Shown: positions 51,315-60,987 of the stretch, piece after piece
Position numbering within the stretch: the first letter of the stretch is position 1
Layout of the letters: the number at the start of each line of letters is the position of its first letter
Notes under the pieces: generated by a model
The model's input: the letters and a program-made list of their open reading frames with translations, nothing else
What the model was told of the DNA's origin: nothing
Databases searched by the model: none
DNA from: Desulfobacterales bacterium
GTDB taxonomy: Bacteria; Desulfobacterota; Desulfobacteria; Desulfobacterales; JAIPEE01
Assembly: GCA_021737275.1 (NCBI GenBank)
Contig: JAIPEE010000019.1
Span: 1-64,000, forward strand
Reading direction: 5' to 3'
DNA length: 64,000 nt
Position numbers and translations under genes: made by a program

Positions 51315-53588
51315 ATGAGTGAAAACAAGCTGGCGAAAAAATTTATCTCCGCAACGTCCATTTCAGAAAAAAAACGCCGAAAGCGTGAACTCGTTCTGAG
51401 TATCTGTATTTTATTTCTTATTGTTATTCTGACCCTTGTTGAATCCAGAACAGTTAACCTGGGTATTGACCTGCCGGTTTCCAGTACAATATTGATGTTC
51501 ATCCTGATGAATATCAATATCCTGTTGCTCATTCTCCTGCTTTTTCTTGTCTTCAGAAACTTGGTCAAGCTGATGTATGACCGGAGCCGAAAAGTTCTTG
51601 GTGCAAAACTTAGAACACGACTGGTTATTGCATTTATCATGCTGACACTTCTGCCGTCGACTGTGTTATTTTTTTTCTCACTTAAATTTATCACAAATAG
51701 TATTGAGTTCTGGTTTAGCATCCCAATTGAGGAGACGCTTGAAAGTTCTCTGAATGTCGGCAGACGCCTATACTCTTATGCTGAAGAGCATAACCGGTTC
51801 TATATAAAGCAGGTCGCATACCAGCTCAAAAAAAGAGAACTTTTAAATCCCGAAAAAAGGGATGAACTTTCACAGTATATTCAGGTGGTACAACGTTATT
51901 TTAATATTCATGCCGTTGAAATCTACTCCACCAATACAGACAGAATTACATTTGCCATTGACCAGCAGCTGGAAGATAACCCCTTCAGTGTTATCTCTGC
52001 AGACAATCTTCAGAAAGCCATCCCGCCATCAGGTGTCCGATCCATCACCGAAGCAATAGAAAACGGCGAATTAATAAGAACCATCGGCACCACACCTTTT
52101 GGTATTGAACCGGCCAGTGCCGCTGCCTTTATTGTTCTGACAGACCTTATACCACCTGATCTTTCTGAAGACCTTGCTGGTATTTCCAGTGGCTTTAATG
52201 CGTATAAGGAGAGAAAACTATATAAAAAATTCTTTCAGATCAGTTTCTATATCGCTCTTTCCATTGTTGCACTTCTGGTTGTATTCAGTGCTATCTGGTA
52301 TGGTTTCCGCATTGCACAGTCCATTAGTATTCCCATAATGGAACTTGCCGAAGGTACAAAAAAAGTAGCCGAAGGAGATTTAAGCTTTACCATAGATCTT
52401 CAATCAGATGATGAAATCGGCAGTCTCGTCAACTCTTTTAATAAGATGACCAGAGATCTCAGAGCCAACAGAGAACAACTTGAGCGATCTGCTCAAATGC
52501 TCAGTAAGCAGAATATCGAAATCGAAGAGAAAAGGCAGTATATGGAGATTGTTCTCAAAAATGTCTCCACCGGGGTCATTACCATAGATGCGGACGGCGT
52601 TATAACAACCATGAACAAGTCGGCTGAAAGGATGCTCAACCTTTCTGCTAAAGAGGTTATGAATAAGAACTACAAAATGCTTTTGGGCGAACCCCACCTC
52701 AAACTTGCCGAAGAGGCAATGAGATCACTTGCCTCAACCCGGGATAATGCGATTGAGTTACCCGTAAAACTTTCCATCAGCGGAAAACCGAGAAGCTTTG
52801 CTGTAAATGTTAATGCCTTAAAAAGTGATACTGAAAAACAGTTAGGTATCATCATCGTATTTGATGACCTTACTGAACTGGAAAAGGCCCAGCGTGTGAC
52901 CGCATGGCGAAATGTCGCCAGAAGAATTGCCCATGAAGTTAAAAATCCGTTGACCCCGATCAAGCTTTCTGCCCAGCGCCTCAAACGAAAATTTGCAAAA
53001 ACGGTTAATGACCCGATTTTTGACGAATGCACGGGCATGATAATTGATCATGTTGATATTATTAGAAATCTTGTAAATGAGTTTTCTACATTTGCAAAAT
53101 TTCCCACATCAAATCTCAGACCGGATGAACTGCCGCCCATTATCAACGAAACACTTGCGCTGTATCGGGAAGGCTATCCAAATGTCAACTTTGAATTCAG
53201 TATAAAAGATGAAATACCGCGCCTGAACCTTGACCGCCAGCAAATAAAACAGGCTCTGATAAATCTTATTGATAATGCGATAGCCTCCATCAGGGCTTCC
53301 GGAAAAATTACAATCATATTGACCCACGATCCTATATTAAAACTGATTCGCCTTGAGTTGTCAGATGACGGGGAGGGGCTTTCTGATGAAGTAAAGATGC
53401 GTCTTTTTGAACCTAACTTTTCTACCAAAAAGACCGGAATGGGCCTCGGGCTGACCATTGTCAGCACAATAGTATCCGACCATAAAGGCATGATCCAGGT
53501 TCAGGACAATCATCCCAGGGGTGCACGATTTGTTGTTGAGCTGCCGGTTCCGGATCTTAATCTGAATAAATCCGGAGGACATAAGTAA
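51315..53588 (+). CDS. ntrY: NtrY-type sensor histidine kinase
   Basis: A 757-residue membrane sensor kinase. Three or more N-terminal helices (about 28-47, 60-84, 98-118), a periplasmic sensor region, a helix near 300-325, HAMP (about 328-380, IAQSISIPIMELAEGTKKVAEGDLSF), PAS (about 400-500, VLKNVSTGVITIDADGVITTMN), HisKA with phosphorylated His in RRIAHEVKNPLTPIKLSAQR, and the ATPase domain (NLIDNAIASI, DDGEGLS, KTGMGLGLTIV). It pairs with the NtrX-like regulator 76 bp downstream, in a pathway tied to nitrogen or envelope status in other bacteria. Confidence 0.93.
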   Translation: MSENKLAKKFISATSISEKKRRKRELVLSICILFLIVILTLVESRTVNLGIDLPVSSTILMFILMNINILLLILLLFLVFRNLVKLMYDRSRKVLGAKLRTRLVIAFIMLTLLPSTVLFFFSLKFITNSIEFWFSIPIEETLESSLNVGRRLYSYAEEHNRFYIKQVAYQLKKRELLNPEKRDELSQYIQVVQRYFNIHAVEIYSTNTDRITFAIDQQLEDNPFSVISADNLQKAIPPSGVRSITEAIENGELIRTIGTTPFGIEPASAAAFIVLTDLIPPDLSEDLAGISSGFNAYKERKLYKKFFQISFYIALSIVALLVVFSAIWYGFRIAQSISIPIMELAEGTKKVAEGDLSFTIDLQSDDEIGSLVNSFNKMTRDLRANREQLERSAQMLSKQNIEIEEKRQYMEIVLKNVSTGVITIDADGVITTMNKSAERMLNLSAKEVMNKNYKMLLGEPHLKLAEEAMRSLASTRDNAIELPVKLSISGKPRSFAVNVNALKSDTEKQLGIIIVFDDLTELEKAQRVTAWRNVARRIAHEVKNPLTPIKLSAQRLKRKFAKTVNDPIFDECTGMIIDHVDIIRNLVNEFSTFAKFPTSNLRPDELPPIINETLALYREGYPNVNFEFSIKDEIPRLNLDRQQIKQALINLIDNAIASIRASGKITIILTHDPILKLIRLELSDDGEGLSDEVKMRLFEPNFSTKKTGMGLGLTIVSTIVSDHKGMIQVQDNHPRGARFVVELPVPDLNLNKSGGHK

Positions 53589-53664
53589 AGACCGGTTGCA
53601 AGCACAGCTTCCTTTTGGTATCATAAAATTTTATAAATAATTTTTGTGAAAGGATTTCTATCTG

Positions 53665-55026
53665 ATGTTTCCATCAATTCTGGTAGTTGATGATGAACCC
53701 AATATTCTTAAATCCATAAGCGGTCTGCTTTCTGATGAAGGTTTTGATGTTATTACTGCCTCAAACGGTTATGAAGCGTTGAAAATTATTGATGAGCAGT
53801 CGCCGGACCTGGTGCTTCTTGATATCTGGATGCCTGGCATCGATGGAATTGATACCCTTAAAGAGATTAAGGCCAACAATCCAATTACCCAGGTTATCAT
53901 TATTACCGGGCATGGTACGATTGAAACAGCAGTAAAGGCAACAAAACTGGGTGCATTTGATCTGATAGAAAAACCCCTTTCCATTGACAAGGTTATTGTT
54001 GCCATTAATAATGCCCTGAACTTCAGGCGGCTTGAGGAAGAGAATAAATACCTCCGGACTAAAACATTACAAAAACACTCCATCACCGGCAACAGTCCTG
54101 CCATCATGGAGTTGAAAAAACAGATCAGTACTGCAGCACCGACAGATTCCTGGATACTTATTTCAGGTGAAAACGGAACCGGCAAGGAACTGGTGGCACG
54201 AACCATTCACCAATTGAGCCAGAGAGCTGAAGAGCCGCTGGTTGATGTAAACTGTGCTGCCATCCCTGAAAAGCTTATAGAAAGTGAACTTTTCGGACAT
54301 GAAAAGGGCGCTATCAAGGGTTCCACCACAAGGAAACGCGGCAAATTTGAACTGGCCGGAAGCGGCACCGTCCTGCTAGATGAAGTTGGCGATATGAGTA
54401 TAACCACACAGGGCAAAATGCTGCGCGTTCTTCAGGAGCAGCAATATCAGCGGATGGGCGGAACAAGAACGCTAAGCCTTGATGTCAGAATTATTGCTGC
54501 AACCAACAAGGATCTGAAAAAGGAAATTGAAAAGAAAAAATTCAGAGAAGAACTCTATTATCGATTAAATGTTATCCCGATTGATGTACCACCCCTGAGG
54601 GATCGTGCAGAAGATATCCCATTGCTGGCGGATACATTTCTTGGTGAATATGCTAGACAGACAAGGACCGGCAAAAAAGAGATGACTCCTGAAACAGTTG
54701 AGCTTCTTAATAAGTACTGGTGGCCCGGCAACGTACGTGAATTAAAAAATCTTATTGAACGCCTGGCCATCATGGTAGACAAAGATATAATTGAGGTTTC
54801 CGATCTTCCTGAACCGTATAATATCAAAATCACAGATAAAACATCTGTTGAATCTGCCCTGTTTTTAAAAGACAGTTTAGCTGATGCCAGAACAGCTTTT
54901 GAAAAGGAGTTTATAGAGCGTAAGCTCTTACAGTTTGATAATGATGCAGTAAAAACGGCAAAAACGTTGGGCATCAAGCAGACAACCATTCAAAAAATCC
55001 TTGGGCAGGAGAAAGCTGCCGATTAA
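53665..55026 (+). CDS. ntrX: NtrX-type response regulator with degenerate GAFTGA loop
   Basis: A 453-residue response regulator. REC domain with VVDDEP and phosphoacceptor D53 (LVLLDIWMPG), K103; AAA+ sigma54-interaction domain with Walker A SGENGTGKE and Walker B GTVLLDEVGDM; and a C-terminal Fis-type helix-turn-helix (AVKTAKTLGIKQTTIQKIL). The sigma54-contacting GAFTGA loop reads GAIKGS (215-220), lacking the phenylalanine and threonine that contact sigma54. It may therefore work without sigma54 or as a repressor. It is partner to the upstream NtrY-like kinase. Confidence 0.9.
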   Translation: MFPSILVVDDEPNILKSISGLLSDEGFDVITASNGYEALKIIDEQSPDLVLLDIWMPGIDGIDTLKEIKANNPITQVIIITGHGTIETAVKATKLGAFDLIEKPLSIDKVIVAINNALNFRRLEEENKYLRTKTLQKHSITGNSPAIMELKKQISTAAPTDSWILISGENGTGKELVARTIHQLSQRAEEPLVDVNCAAIPEKLIESELFGHEKGAIKGSTTRKRGKFELAGSGTVLLDEVGDMSITTQGKMLRVLQEQQYQRMGGTRTLSLDVRIIAATNKDLKKEIEKKKFREELYYRLNVIPIDVPPLRDRAEDIPLLADTFLGEYARQTRTGKKEMTPETVELLNKYWWPGNVRELKNLIERLAIMVDKDIIEVSDLPEPYNIKITDKTSVESALFLKDSLADARTAFEKEFIERKLLQFDNDAVKTAKTLGIKQTTIQKILGQEKAAD

Positions 55027-55027
55027 T

Positions 55028-55588
55028 ATGGGGTTACGGGTTATTGCCGGTTCTCTCAGAGGGAGAAAACTTTCCACCGTCAAGGGAAATTCTGTTCGAC
55101 CTACGGCTGACAGAGTTCGGGAATCTATTTTTAATATTTTGTCAGCAGAAATTGCCGCATCACAGATCCTGGACCTTTTTTCCGGTACAGGCGCGCTAGG
55201 TATAGAGGCTTTGAGCCGCGGTGCAGAAGCTGCTGTTTTTGTTGACCGGCAACAAAATTCACTTGCTGCTGTCGAAAAAAATATTAATGTTTGCGGGCTC
55301 CTTGAAAAGACAAAAATCATTTGCTGGAACATTTCACATAACCTGAGTTGCCTTAAGGCATACAGAGAAAGATTTAATATGGTCTTTATGGATCCGCCTT
55401 ATAACAAAAACCATATAGCACCAACACTGCTCTCTCTTAAAAAAAGTGAATCACTTTGCCACAATGCAATCATCACCGTGGAACATTCACCACAGGAATT
55501 AATACCTGAGGATATTGAGTCCTTTACCTTAAAGAATCAACGAAAATATGGCCGTACAATGATTTCATTTTTAACATATAAAATTTAA
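55028..55588 (+). CDS. rsmD: 16S rRNA (guanine966-N2)-methyltransferase RsmD
   Basis: A 186-residue SAM methyltransferase that modifies G966 of 16S rRNA. It shows MGLRVIAGSLRGRKLSTVKG, VRPTADRVRESIFNIL, the SAM motif ILDLFSGTGALGIEALSRGA and the catalytic MDPPYN. The ATG at 55028 follows the ntrX stop by one base, so translation is probably coupled; the TTG used in the track (55001) is inside ntrX and not needed. The coaD gene follows after 22 bp, a common pairing. Confidence 0.93.
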   Translation: MGLRVIAGSLRGRKLSTVKGNSVRPTADRVRESIFNILSAEIAASQILDLFSGTGALGIEALSRGAEAAVFVDRQQNSLAAVEKNINVCGLLEKTKIICWNISHNLSCLKAYRERFNMVFMDPPYNKNHIAPTLLSLKKSESLCHNAIITVEHSPQELIPEDIESFTLKNQRKYGRTMISFLTYKI

Positions 55589-55610
55589 TTTTATAAAGGA
55601 TAATTACCTT

Positions 55611-56102
55611 ATGAATAGGATTGCTATTTATCCCGGATCATTTGATCCGGTCACGAACGGACATCTTGATATTATCAAAAGAGGCCTGAGACTTTTTGAC
55701 AAAGTTATTGTGGCCATATTGAAGAACCCTGAAAAAATTCCGCTCTTTACTGTTGAAGAACGGATGGAAATGCTTGAAGTAAGCTGTAAAGGGTTGGGAA
55801 ATGTTGAGCTGGGCACCTTCGATGGCCTGCTTGTTGATTTTGCAGCTCAAAAGGATGCGGTTGCGATTTTAAGAGGTATGCGAGCCGTATCCGACTTTGA
55901 TTATGAATTTCAGCTGGCGCTTATCAATCGTAGTTTTAAACGAGAAATCGAATCCGTCTTTCTGATGACAGGCCTGAGGTGGATTTTTACAAGTTCTTCG
56001 ATTATAAAAGAAGCTGCCCGCTTTGGTGGAGATATTACCGCCATGGTGCCACCGATAGCATGTGAAAAATTAAAAGAGAAACTTAAACTCCCCCACCTTT
56101 AA
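55611..56102 (+). CDS. coaD: Phosphopantetheine adenylyltransferase
   Basis: A 163-residue nucleotidyltransferase that makes dephospho-CoA from 4'-phosphopantetheine and ATP. PGSFDPVTNGHLDIIKRG contains the HxGH-like motif (TNGH), and TSSSIIKEAARFGGDI is the second conserved block (usually SSSxVKE). AAGGATAATTACCTT precedes ATG. It is part of the ntrY-ntrX-rsmD-coaD run. Confidence 0.95.
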   Translation: MNRIAIYPGSFDPVTNGHLDIIKRGLRLFDKVIVAILKNPEKIPLFTVEERMEMLEVSCKGLGNVELGTFDGLLVDFAAQKDAVAILRGMRAVSDFDYEFQLALINRSFKREIESVFLMTGLRWIFTSSSIIKEAARFGGDITAMVPPIACEKLKEKLKLPHL

Positions 56103-56112
56103 AGATATTATT

Positions 56113-57015
56113 ATGGATTTGTGGCAATTAAATATATTCTGCAAGGTGGTTGAGCTAAAGAGTTTTTCTAAAACGGCTGAGCTGATAAGGCTTTCGCAAC
56201 CTACCATAAGCAGTCATATGAAAGATCTGGAGAACCATTTTGGTTGCCGCCTCATTGACCGTCTTTCAAAAGAAGCCGTTCCTACAGAAGCCGGCAAACT
56301 GCTTTATCATTATGCACTAAAACTGACAAGTTTACGTGATGAGACTGAAACGGCGCTTGCTGAATTTCATGGAAAAATGAAAGGAAGACTGACAGTTGGC
56401 GGCAGTACAATTCCCGGCCAGTATATCTTGCCGAAACTGATTGGCAATTTTATCAGAAAGTATCCTGATGTAAGAATTTCCCTGAAAATCGGAGATACGG
56501 ATACGATTCTGGATAATATTACTTCGGGTGAAACAGCCCTTGGTATTGTCGGCGCCACAACCGCCCATAAGCAGCTCATACAGGAAAAAGTTTTTGAAGA
56601 TAGCATGTGTCTTGTTGTACCTACCGGACACAAATGGGCTAAAAAAAAACAGATCAGTATGGCATTACTGCATGGCGAGCCGTTTATTATCAGGGAGTCC
56701 GGCTCCGGCACTCTTAAATCAATTCAAAGAGGCCTTTCCGATAACACGATGAATATTCATGCGCTAAATATTATTGCTGAGCTTGGCAGCACAGAGGCTG
56801 TGCGCCAGGGGATAAAGAACAATCTTGGTGTGTCTATACTATCCAGATTAGCTGTAGCTGAGGATATAAAAACAGGCACTTTAAAATCGCTTGATATCAA
56901 AGAACTCAACCTGGCCCAGTCATTCTACCTGACAACCCACAAACACCGCAGCCAATCGCCAATATGCAGTTCTTTCAATAGTTTTATTAAAACGTCTCTA
57001 CTGTCATTTGAATAA
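56113..57015 (+). CDS. LysR-family regulator, selenium-metabolism-associated type
   Basis: A 300-residue LysR regulator: N-terminal winged HTH (MDLWQLNIFCKVVELKSFSKTAELIRLSQPTISSHMKDLE) and a C-terminal effector-binding domain (VGGSTIPGQYILPKLIGNF, GIVGATTAHKQLIQEKVF, LNIIAELGSTEAVRQGIKNNLGVSIL). The start and effector region resemble the LysR regulators linked to selenium metabolism in anaerobes and CysB/Cbl-type relatives. No selenium genes are in the window. It begins 11 bp after coaD and is followed by nrdJ; whether it controls either is unknown. Confidence 0.8.
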   Translation: MDLWQLNIFCKVVELKSFSKTAELIRLSQPTISSHMKDLENHFGCRLIDRLSKEAVPTEAGKLLYHYALKLTSLRDETETALAEFHGKMKGRLTVGGSTIPGQYILPKLIGNFIRKYPDVRISLKIGDTDTILDNITSGETALGIVGATTAHKQLIQEKVFEDSMCLVVPTGHKWAKKKQISMALLHGEPFIIRESGSGTLKSIQRGLSDNTMNIHALNIIAELGSTEAVRQGIKNNLGVSILSRLAVAEDIKTGTLKSLDIKELNLAQSFYLTTHKHRSQSPICSSFNSFIKTSLLSFE

Positions 57016-57060
57016 AATTTTTTATACTGATTCTCCAAACAACCACTCAGGATAAACATT

Positions 57061-59229
57061 ATGACAAAAGACCTTTCACCACATGCACAGATCGTTCTTG
57101 AAAAACGTTATCTGAAAAAAGATCAGCACGGTAAGGTTATTGAAACGCCTGAAGCTCTTTTCAAAAGAGTTGCTGAAAACATCGCTGCTGCGGATATAAA
57201 ATTTGATGCTGATGCTGATATTGAAAAGACAGAGCTGAAATTTTTCAAACTGTTAAACAGCCTCTGGTTTATTCCCAACTCCCCAACACTGATGAATGCC
57301 GGTCGAAAGCTTGGCCAGCTGGCCGCATGCTTTGTATTGCCGCTGGAAGATTCAATGGAGGGCATTTTTGAGACCCTTAAACATACCGCTATGATCCATA
57401 AGAGCGGAGGCGGCACCGGATTTTCCTTCTCACGGATTCGCCCGGCACAGGATGTAGTGCTTTCAACTGCAGGCATATCCAGTGGACCGCTTTCATTCAT
57501 GACCGTTTTTGATGGTGCCACTGAAACTGTTAAGCAGGGCGGCACACGAAGGGGTGCCAACATGGGCGTTTTGAGGGTCGACCATCCGGATATTGAGGTT
57601 TTTATCGAGAGTAAAAACGATATCGGGCTTTTGAATAATTTTAACATCTCGGTGGCACTGACGGATGTTTTTATTCAGGCCCTTGAACAAAACGGAAACT
57701 ATGAGTTGATCAACCCCCGTACAGGCACTTCAGTGAAAAGCCTTCCGGCCAAATCAGTTTTTGATATGATTGTCAATTCTGCATGGCAGACCGGTGAGCC
57801 GGGTATTATTTTTCTGGACCGCATAAACAGAAATAACCCTACACCCAACATTGGAGAATTTGAAGCAACAAATCCTTGTGGTGAACAGCCGCTCCTGCCC
57901 TATGAATCATGCACACTGGGTTCCATTAATCTTTCCAGAATGGTTACCAAAAATACGCTTAACATAAAACGCTTGAAACAGACGGTTCATGACGCCGTAC
58001 ACTTTCTGGATAATGTTATTGAGGTCAACAAATACCCGCTGCCATTAATAGAAAAAAATAGTAAAGATACGCGCAAGATAGGTCTTGGTGTAATGGGGTT
58101 TGCCGATATGCTGATCCGGATGGGTATCCCTTATGATTCAGACGAGGCCGTTGCTGAAGCTGAAAAAGTGATGGCTTTTATTACTGAAGAATCAAAAGCG
58201 GCATCTGCAAGGCTTGCAAAAAAACGCGGCAATTTTCCCAAATACAGCGGCAGTATATATGATAATCCTGAAACACCATATATGCGAAATGCCACAACAA
58301 CTACGATTGCACCAACCGGAACCATCAGCATTATTGCCGGTACCTCCAGTGGTATTGAACCAATATTTGCCGTGGCTCATGAAAGACATGTTCTGAATGG
58401 AGAGGTCTTCTATGAAATTCATTCCTCTTTTGTAAAAGCAGCAAAAGCGGAAGGTTTCTTTAAAAAAACAATGGCCGAACAAATTGCTGTTTCCGGATCT
58501 ATCCAAAACATTGAATCTGTTCCGGACCATATTAAAAATATTTACAAAACAAGCCATGATATCTCCACCAAATGGCATATAAAAATTCAGGCTGCATTTC
58601 AAAAATATACAGACAATGCTGTTTCCAAAACTGTAAATCTTCCAGCTGAGGCCACTACAAATGATGTTGAAAATGTATACCTCTCTGCCTACAATCAGGG
58701 ATGCAAAGGCGTCACAATTTACCGATATGGCAGCAGGGATCACCAGGTACTGAATATCGGCAGGCAGAAAGCAGCTGAGGACAAGATTGCCCCGAGAGCA
58801 CGCCCCCAGCGTACGCAGGGTATTACTGAAAGAATTCAGACCGGCTGCGGCAAGCTTTATGTTACGATCAATTCTGACGAAAAGGGTATTTGCGAAGTTT
58901 TTGCACAGATGGGTAAAACCGGTGGATGCGCCTCTTCTCAAATTGAGGCTGCCGGGCGCTTAATATCTCTTGCACTTCGGTCGGGTGTAAAAAGCGATGC
59001 AATTATCAAACAGCTCATTGGTATCCGGTGCCCGTCTCCTGCATGGCAAAATGGTTCCATGGTGCTTTCCTGCCCTGATGCCATTGCACAGGTTGTTAAA
59101 AAGGCAACTAATTCTGATTTTGTTGAATCCAACAAAGTTATGGGTAGCTGCCCGGAATGCAGCAGCTCTCTTTCACATGAAGAGGGCTGTCTGATCTGTC
59201 ATGCCTGCGGATTTTCCAAGTGTGGATAA
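57061..59229 (+). CDS. nrdJ: Class II (adenosylcobalamin-dependent) ribonucleotide reductase
   Basis: A 722-residue ribonucleotide reductase. It has NSPTLMNAGRKLGQLAACFVLP, NPCGEQPLLPYESCTLGSINL (active-site cysteines), APTGTISIIAGTSSGIEP and, at the C-terminus, a zinc-ribbon (CPECSSSLSHEEGCLICHACGF) typical of B12-dependent NrdJ. No R2 subunit gene is present, as expected. It makes deoxyribonucleotides without oxygen and needs adenosylcobalamin, which the riboswitch-controlled uptake locus in this window could supply. AGGATAAACATT precedes ATG. No cobalamin riboswitch is seen upstream of this gene itself. Confidence 0.95.
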   Translation: MTKDLSPHAQIVLEKRYLKKDQHGKVIETPEALFKRVAENIAAADIKFDADADIEKTELKFFKLLNSLWFIPNSPTLMNAGRKLGQLAACFVLPLEDSMEGIFETLKHTAMIHKSGGGTGFSFSRIRPAQDVVLSTAGISSGPLSFMTVFDGATETVKQGGTRRGANMGVLRVDHPDIEVFIESKNDIGLLNNFNISVALTDVFIQALEQNGNYELINPRTGTSVKSLPAKSVFDMIVNSAWQTGEPGIIFLDRINRNNPTPNIGEFEATNPCGEQPLLPYESCTLGSINLSRMVTKNTLNIKRLKQTVHDAVHFLDNVIEVNKYPLPLIEKNSKDTRKIGLGVMGFADMLIRMGIPYDSDEAVAEAEKVMAFITEESKAASARLAKKRGNFPKYSGSIYDNPETPYMRNATTTTIAPTGTISIIAGTSSGIEPIFAVAHERHVLNGEVFYEIHSSFVKAAKAEGFFKKTMAEQIAVSGSIQNIESVPDHIKNIYKTSHDISTKWHIKIQAAFQKYTDNAVSKTVNLPAEATTNDVENVYLSAYNQGCKGVTIYRYGSRDHQVLNIGRQKAAEDKIAPRARPQRTQGITERIQTGCGKLYVTINSDEKGICEVFAQMGKTGGCASSQIEAAGRLISLALRSGVKSDAIIKQLIGIRCPSPAWQNGSMVLSCPDAIAQVVKKATNSDFVESNKVMGSCPECSSSLSHEEGCLICHACGFSKCG

Positions 59230-59244
59230 TGTTTTAAATTTGGT

Positions 59245-59829
59245 TTAGTGAATAAAAATCTTTATGGCTATAAATCCGGCAATCAATAGGATGGTAAAGG
59301 AAACTGCCAGGATATTGAAGTATTTATCAATAAATGATTGAATTTGAGGACCGAAAATATAAATTAATCCGCCGACAATAAAAAATCGTGCCGAACGTGA
59401 AATTAGTGATGCAAAGACAAAGACGGGAAAGTTGATGCCAAAGGCACCGGCGGATATGGTAAAAACCTTGTAAGGTACGGGTGTAAAACCTGCAATGCCA
59501 ATAGCAAGGGCATCATATTCTTTATATAGTGTTCCGATGTAATCATATTTTGATGAAAGGCCGTAGAAATTGATAATCTCATTACCAATACCGCCCATAA
59601 ATTTCCAGCCGATCAGATAACCAAAGCATCCGCCAAGCACTGACCCGACTGAACAGATAAATGCATATTTATATGATTTTTTAGGAATGGCTACGGCCAG
59701 CGCTACAAGCAGAATGTCGGGCGGTATCGGGAAAAAGGATGATTCGCAAAACGCCAGTATAAAAAGAGCCCAGGTGCCATATGGTGTTTCCGCCCAGTGA
59801 AGTATCCAGTCATAAAGACGTCTGAACAC
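59245..59829 (-). CDS. VTT-domain (DedA/YqaA-like) membrane protein
   Basis: A 194-residue inner-membrane protein with about five hydrophobic segments and the VTT/SNARE-associated features: FFPIPPDILLVALAVAIP near 30-50, GSVLGGCFGYLIGWKFMG, and FTPVPYKVFTISAGAFGINFPVF. YqaA-type members are thought to help move lipids or maintain the envelope. It lies 2 bp after pcm, so the two form an operon. Function in this organism not established. Confidence 0.83.
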   Translation of the reverse strand: MFRRLYDWILHWAETPYGTWALFILAFCESSFFPIPPDILLVALAVAIPKKSYKYAFICSVGSVLGGCFGYLIGWKFMGGIGNEIINFYGLSSKYDYIGTLYKEYDALAIGIAGFTPVPYKVFTISAGAFGINFPVFVFASLISRSARFFIVGGLIYIFGPQIQSFIDKYFNILAVSFTILLIAGFIAIKIFIH

Positions 59830-59831
59830 AG

Positions 59832-60488
59832 TTATTCACTCCATCCGTGTTCGCCTATCAGCTTTACAAAACGGCATCCGCCAAGACTCTCTTTATAAAC
59901 TCCTTTTTCATCGCGGTGGATCCTGATCAGCTCCTGGGAGTGTTGAGTTCCAACCGGCAGTACCATACGTCCCCCCACCGCAAGCTGGTCTACCAGCGTC
60001 TGGGGTATCTCCGGCGCACCGGCTGTAACGATAATGGCATCAAAAGGGCTTTCGTCAGGCCATCCGTTGGTGCCGTCTGAATACCGGGTTACAATATTAT
60101 GATACCGAAGCTTATCAAAAAGTTTACGTGTTCTCTGGAGAATCGGCAGAATTCTTTCAATGGTATAGACGCGATATGCTATTTCAGCAATAATGGCTGT
60201 CTGAAATCCGGAGCCGGTTCCAATCTCAAGCACACGATCATCTTCTGTAAGTTGCAATGCCTGAGTCATCTCGGAAACAATGTAAGGCTGGGATATTGTC
60301 TGCTGTTCACCGATTGGTAGCGGAAAATCACCATACGCCTGATCCATCAGAGCCTCACTGACAAAAAGATGCCTAGGGACACGCCGAAACGCTTTCAACA
60401 CTCTGGAATCGGTTACTCCGCGGGCCTCAATCTGCCGTTTAACCATCTCTTCGCGCAACCGTTCAAATTTCAAGGAATCTTTAACCAT
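59832..60488 (-). CDS. pcm: Protein-L-isoaspartate O-methyltransferase
   Basis: A 218-residue SAM-dependent repair enzyme that methylates isoaspartyl residues in damaged proteins. It shows [60 protein letters not shown] (SAM motif) and [20 protein letters not shown]. Family length and order are normal. It is the first gene of a two-gene operon with the VTT-domain protein. Confidence 0.95.
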   Translation of the reverse strand: MVKDSLKFERLREEMVKRQIEARGVTDSRVLKAFRRVPRHLFVSEALMDQAYGDFPLPIGEQQTISQPYIVSEMTQALQLTEDDRVLEIGTGSGFQTAIIAEIAYRVYTIERILPILQRTRKLFDKLRYHNIVTRYSDGTNGWPDESPFDAIIVTAGAPEIPQTLVDQLAVGGRMVLPVGTQHSQELIRIHRDEKGVYKESLGGCRFVKLIGEHGWSE

Positions 60489-60735
60489 AGCCTATTGCAT
60501 CTATCAATTCACAGTGTTCTCGTCAAGAAGTTACAATTTTATATCCTTTATTTATAGTCTTTATAAAAAAATCAATTTGCCCATGCAACATATTTAGTAT
60601 ATATTGCTATAAATTTTGTTCTTTGATCTCTTTTACCAAAACCTTTCTGACGCGCTTAATAAATTGGCAGGTGGTTGGTTTAATTTATCATGAAGGAAAT
60701 TTTATTCTTTCTAATTATTAAATCAGGATCTTTTC
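60489..60735. other. Promoter region between pcm and the channel gene
   Basis: 247 bp, AT-rich, between divergent genes. No gene, hairpin or clear promoter box stands out beyond scattered AT-rich stretches. Confidence 0.3.
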
Positions 60736-60984
60736 ATGGACAGTACTCGATTTCTGGTATTTGGTGCCCTTTCATCCATAATTGTCATTACTTTTGGTGT
60801 TGTTGGATATATGGTTGTTGAAGGATGGCCCCTCCTTGATTCTCTTTATATGACAATAATTACGCTCACCACCGTAGGTTACGAGGAGGTCCACCAACTT
60901 AGTCCTTCCGGACGGACGTTTACCATTTTTCTTATTATTACAGGTGTCAGCTTCTTTTTATACATGGCAAGTGCCATGGTTTAA
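60736..60984 (+). CDS. Potassium channel, pore part (split from its RCK part by TAA)
   Basis: An 82-residue membrane fragment with two helices around the pore loop and selectivity filter TLTTVGYEEV, the first part of a Kch/MthK-like channel. It ends in TAA (60982-60984), but the same frame continues as F-M-V-E-G-R, matching the linker between pore and regulatory domain seen in one-piece relatives (TAA would be CAA there). So this is probably one gene broken by a nonsense mutation, or a two-polypeptide channel by reinitiation. Seen alone it lacks a regulatory domain. Confidence 0.75.
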   Translation: MDSTRFLVFGALSSIIVITFGVVGYMVVEGWPLLDSLYMTIITLTTVGYEEVHQLSPSGRTFTIFLIITGVSFFLYMASAMV

Positions 60985-60987
60985 TTC

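Noticed and set aside
57123-57647. 174-residue minus-strand ORF inside nrdJ
   Set aside because: Typical antisense shadow of a strongly coding plus-strand gene, serine-rich and without domain features.
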